64,000 nucleotides of DNA. Origin: Bradyrhizobium diazoefficiens. Lineage in GTDB: Bacteria > Pseudomonadota > Alphaproteobacteria > Rhizobiales > Xanthobacteraceae. Shown piece by piece: positions 63,627-64,000 of this stretch (position 1 is the first letter of the stretch; each line of letters begins with the position of its first letter). The notes beneath the pieces are model-generated. The model saw only the letters and a list, made by a program, of their open reading frames with translations, did not search any database and was not told the DNA's origin. The translations under genes and the position numbers were made by a program. Where the stretch lies: assembly GCF_018131185.1 (NCBI RefSeq), contig NZ_JAFCJE010000003.1, positions 868,001 to 932,000 of the forward strand. Reading direction: 5' to 3'.

Positions 63627-64000
63627 ATGCGCCTCGTAAGCTATCTCGTGGACGGAGAGCCGCGCTACGGCGCGGCCGTCGAAGGCGGCGTGATCGATCT
63701 GACCAAACGGATCGGCCATGACTTCTCGGATGTGCGCGCGCTGATCGCGGCCAACGCGCTGCCCGACGCGCAGGAAGCGGTTGCCGGCGCCGCGCCGGAC
63801 TACGCTCTGGAAGAGCTGGTCCTGCTTCCGCCGGTGCTGGCGCCGGAAAAGCTCTGGTGCATCGGCGTCAACTATGCCGAGCGCAACGCCGAATACAAGG
63901 ACAGTTCGGACCTGCCCAAATATCCGAGCCTGTTCGTGCGCAGCATGTCGTCGATGACGGGCTCCGGCCAGCCGCTGGAGAAGCCGAAGGTTTCGGACCA
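63627..64000 (+). CDS. Fumarylacetoacetate hydrolase family protein (3' part missing)
   Basis: The frame starts MRLVSYLVDGEPRYGAAVEG and is cut by the window end after 124 complete codons. It has the N-terminal FAH-family domain (VIDLTKRIGHDFSDVRALIA) and the entry to the catalytic domain APEKLWCIGVNYAERNAEYK. Members cleave acylpyruvates or isomerise/decarboxylate ring-fission products of aromatic catabolism. The ATG follows TTGGAGAACGACC. It is the third gene of the IclR-controlled group. Confidence 0.88.
   Translation, partial: MRLVSYLVDGEPRYGAAVEGGVIDLTKRIGHDFSDVRALIAANALPDAQEAVAGAAPDYALEELVLLPPVLAPEKLWCIGVNYAERNAEYKDSSDLPKYPSLFVRSMSSMTGSGQPLEKPKVSD

Overview
The window looks like chromosomal DNA of a Bradyrhizobium-type alphaproteobacterium. 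It is GC-rich throughout. It carries small secreted proteins of types common in that group (DUF1236 and others), stress promoters of the EcfG pattern (GGAAC, 16-17 bases, then CGTT), an Irr/ICE-like iron box, three kinds of dispersed palindromic repeat, and a rhizobial-style phosphonate cluster. I see no insertion sequence, prophage, CRISPR array, rRNA or tRNA gene. The species assignment is an inference from gene content.

Region by region. 1-2.2 kb: the end of a small monooxygenase-like gene, then a methyltransferase and a zinc-type dehydrogenase. 2.4-7.4 kb: a polysaccharide locus with a GumC/Wzz-type chain-length protein carrying a degenerate kinase-like tail, an exported GH5 glycosidase, and a Wzy/ligase-like membrane protein. 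7.4-18.2 kb: many small secreted or membrane proteins, including three Gly/Ser-rich secreted proteins in tandem and a 26-residue membrane peptide under a consensus EcfG promoter. A Tat-type class V aminotransferase, a luciferase-family flavoenzyme, a REC-HWE kinase and a DUF1003 protein lie among them. 18.4-27.1 kb: an Rrf2 regulator with a methyltransferase, a YgiQ radical-SAM protein, a DMT exporter, and a FAD oxidase/GntR pair divergent from a DapA-family lyase. 27.2-30.8 kb: a TonB siderophore receptor and a PepSY reductase-like protein behind the iron box. 30.9-42.4 kb: multi-rhodanese protein, SerA, a tannase-family esterase, MarR plus enoyl-CoA hydratase, a chemoreceptor, a probable L-2-keto-3-deoxyarabonate dehydratase, and an SBP56 (methanethiol oxidase family) protein with an overlapping membrane protein.

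42.4-56.8 kb holds a complete carbon-phosphorus lyase system. A leftward operon encodes a hexapeptide acetyltransferase, a divergent PhnM paralogue and a 2H-phosphoesterase-fold protein. It diverges from phnC-phnD-phnE1-phnE2 across a region with two oppositely oriented Pho-box candidates. phnF is divergent from phnGHIJKLMN, with a third Pho-box candidate and a 10+6+10 inverted repeat between them. No phnP is visible. The 2H phosphoesterase is the obvious candidate to replace it, opening the cyclic ribose phosphate made by C-P lyase so that PhnN can act.

56.9-64 kb: a short-chain reductase, small basic proteins, an alpha/beta hydrolase with O-acetylhomoserine sulfhydrylase, and an IclR regulator divergent from a TctC-type binding protein, a flavin reductase-like protein and a fumarylacetoacetase-family gene cut by the window end. 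The last group looks like an organic-acid or aromatic catabolic operon.
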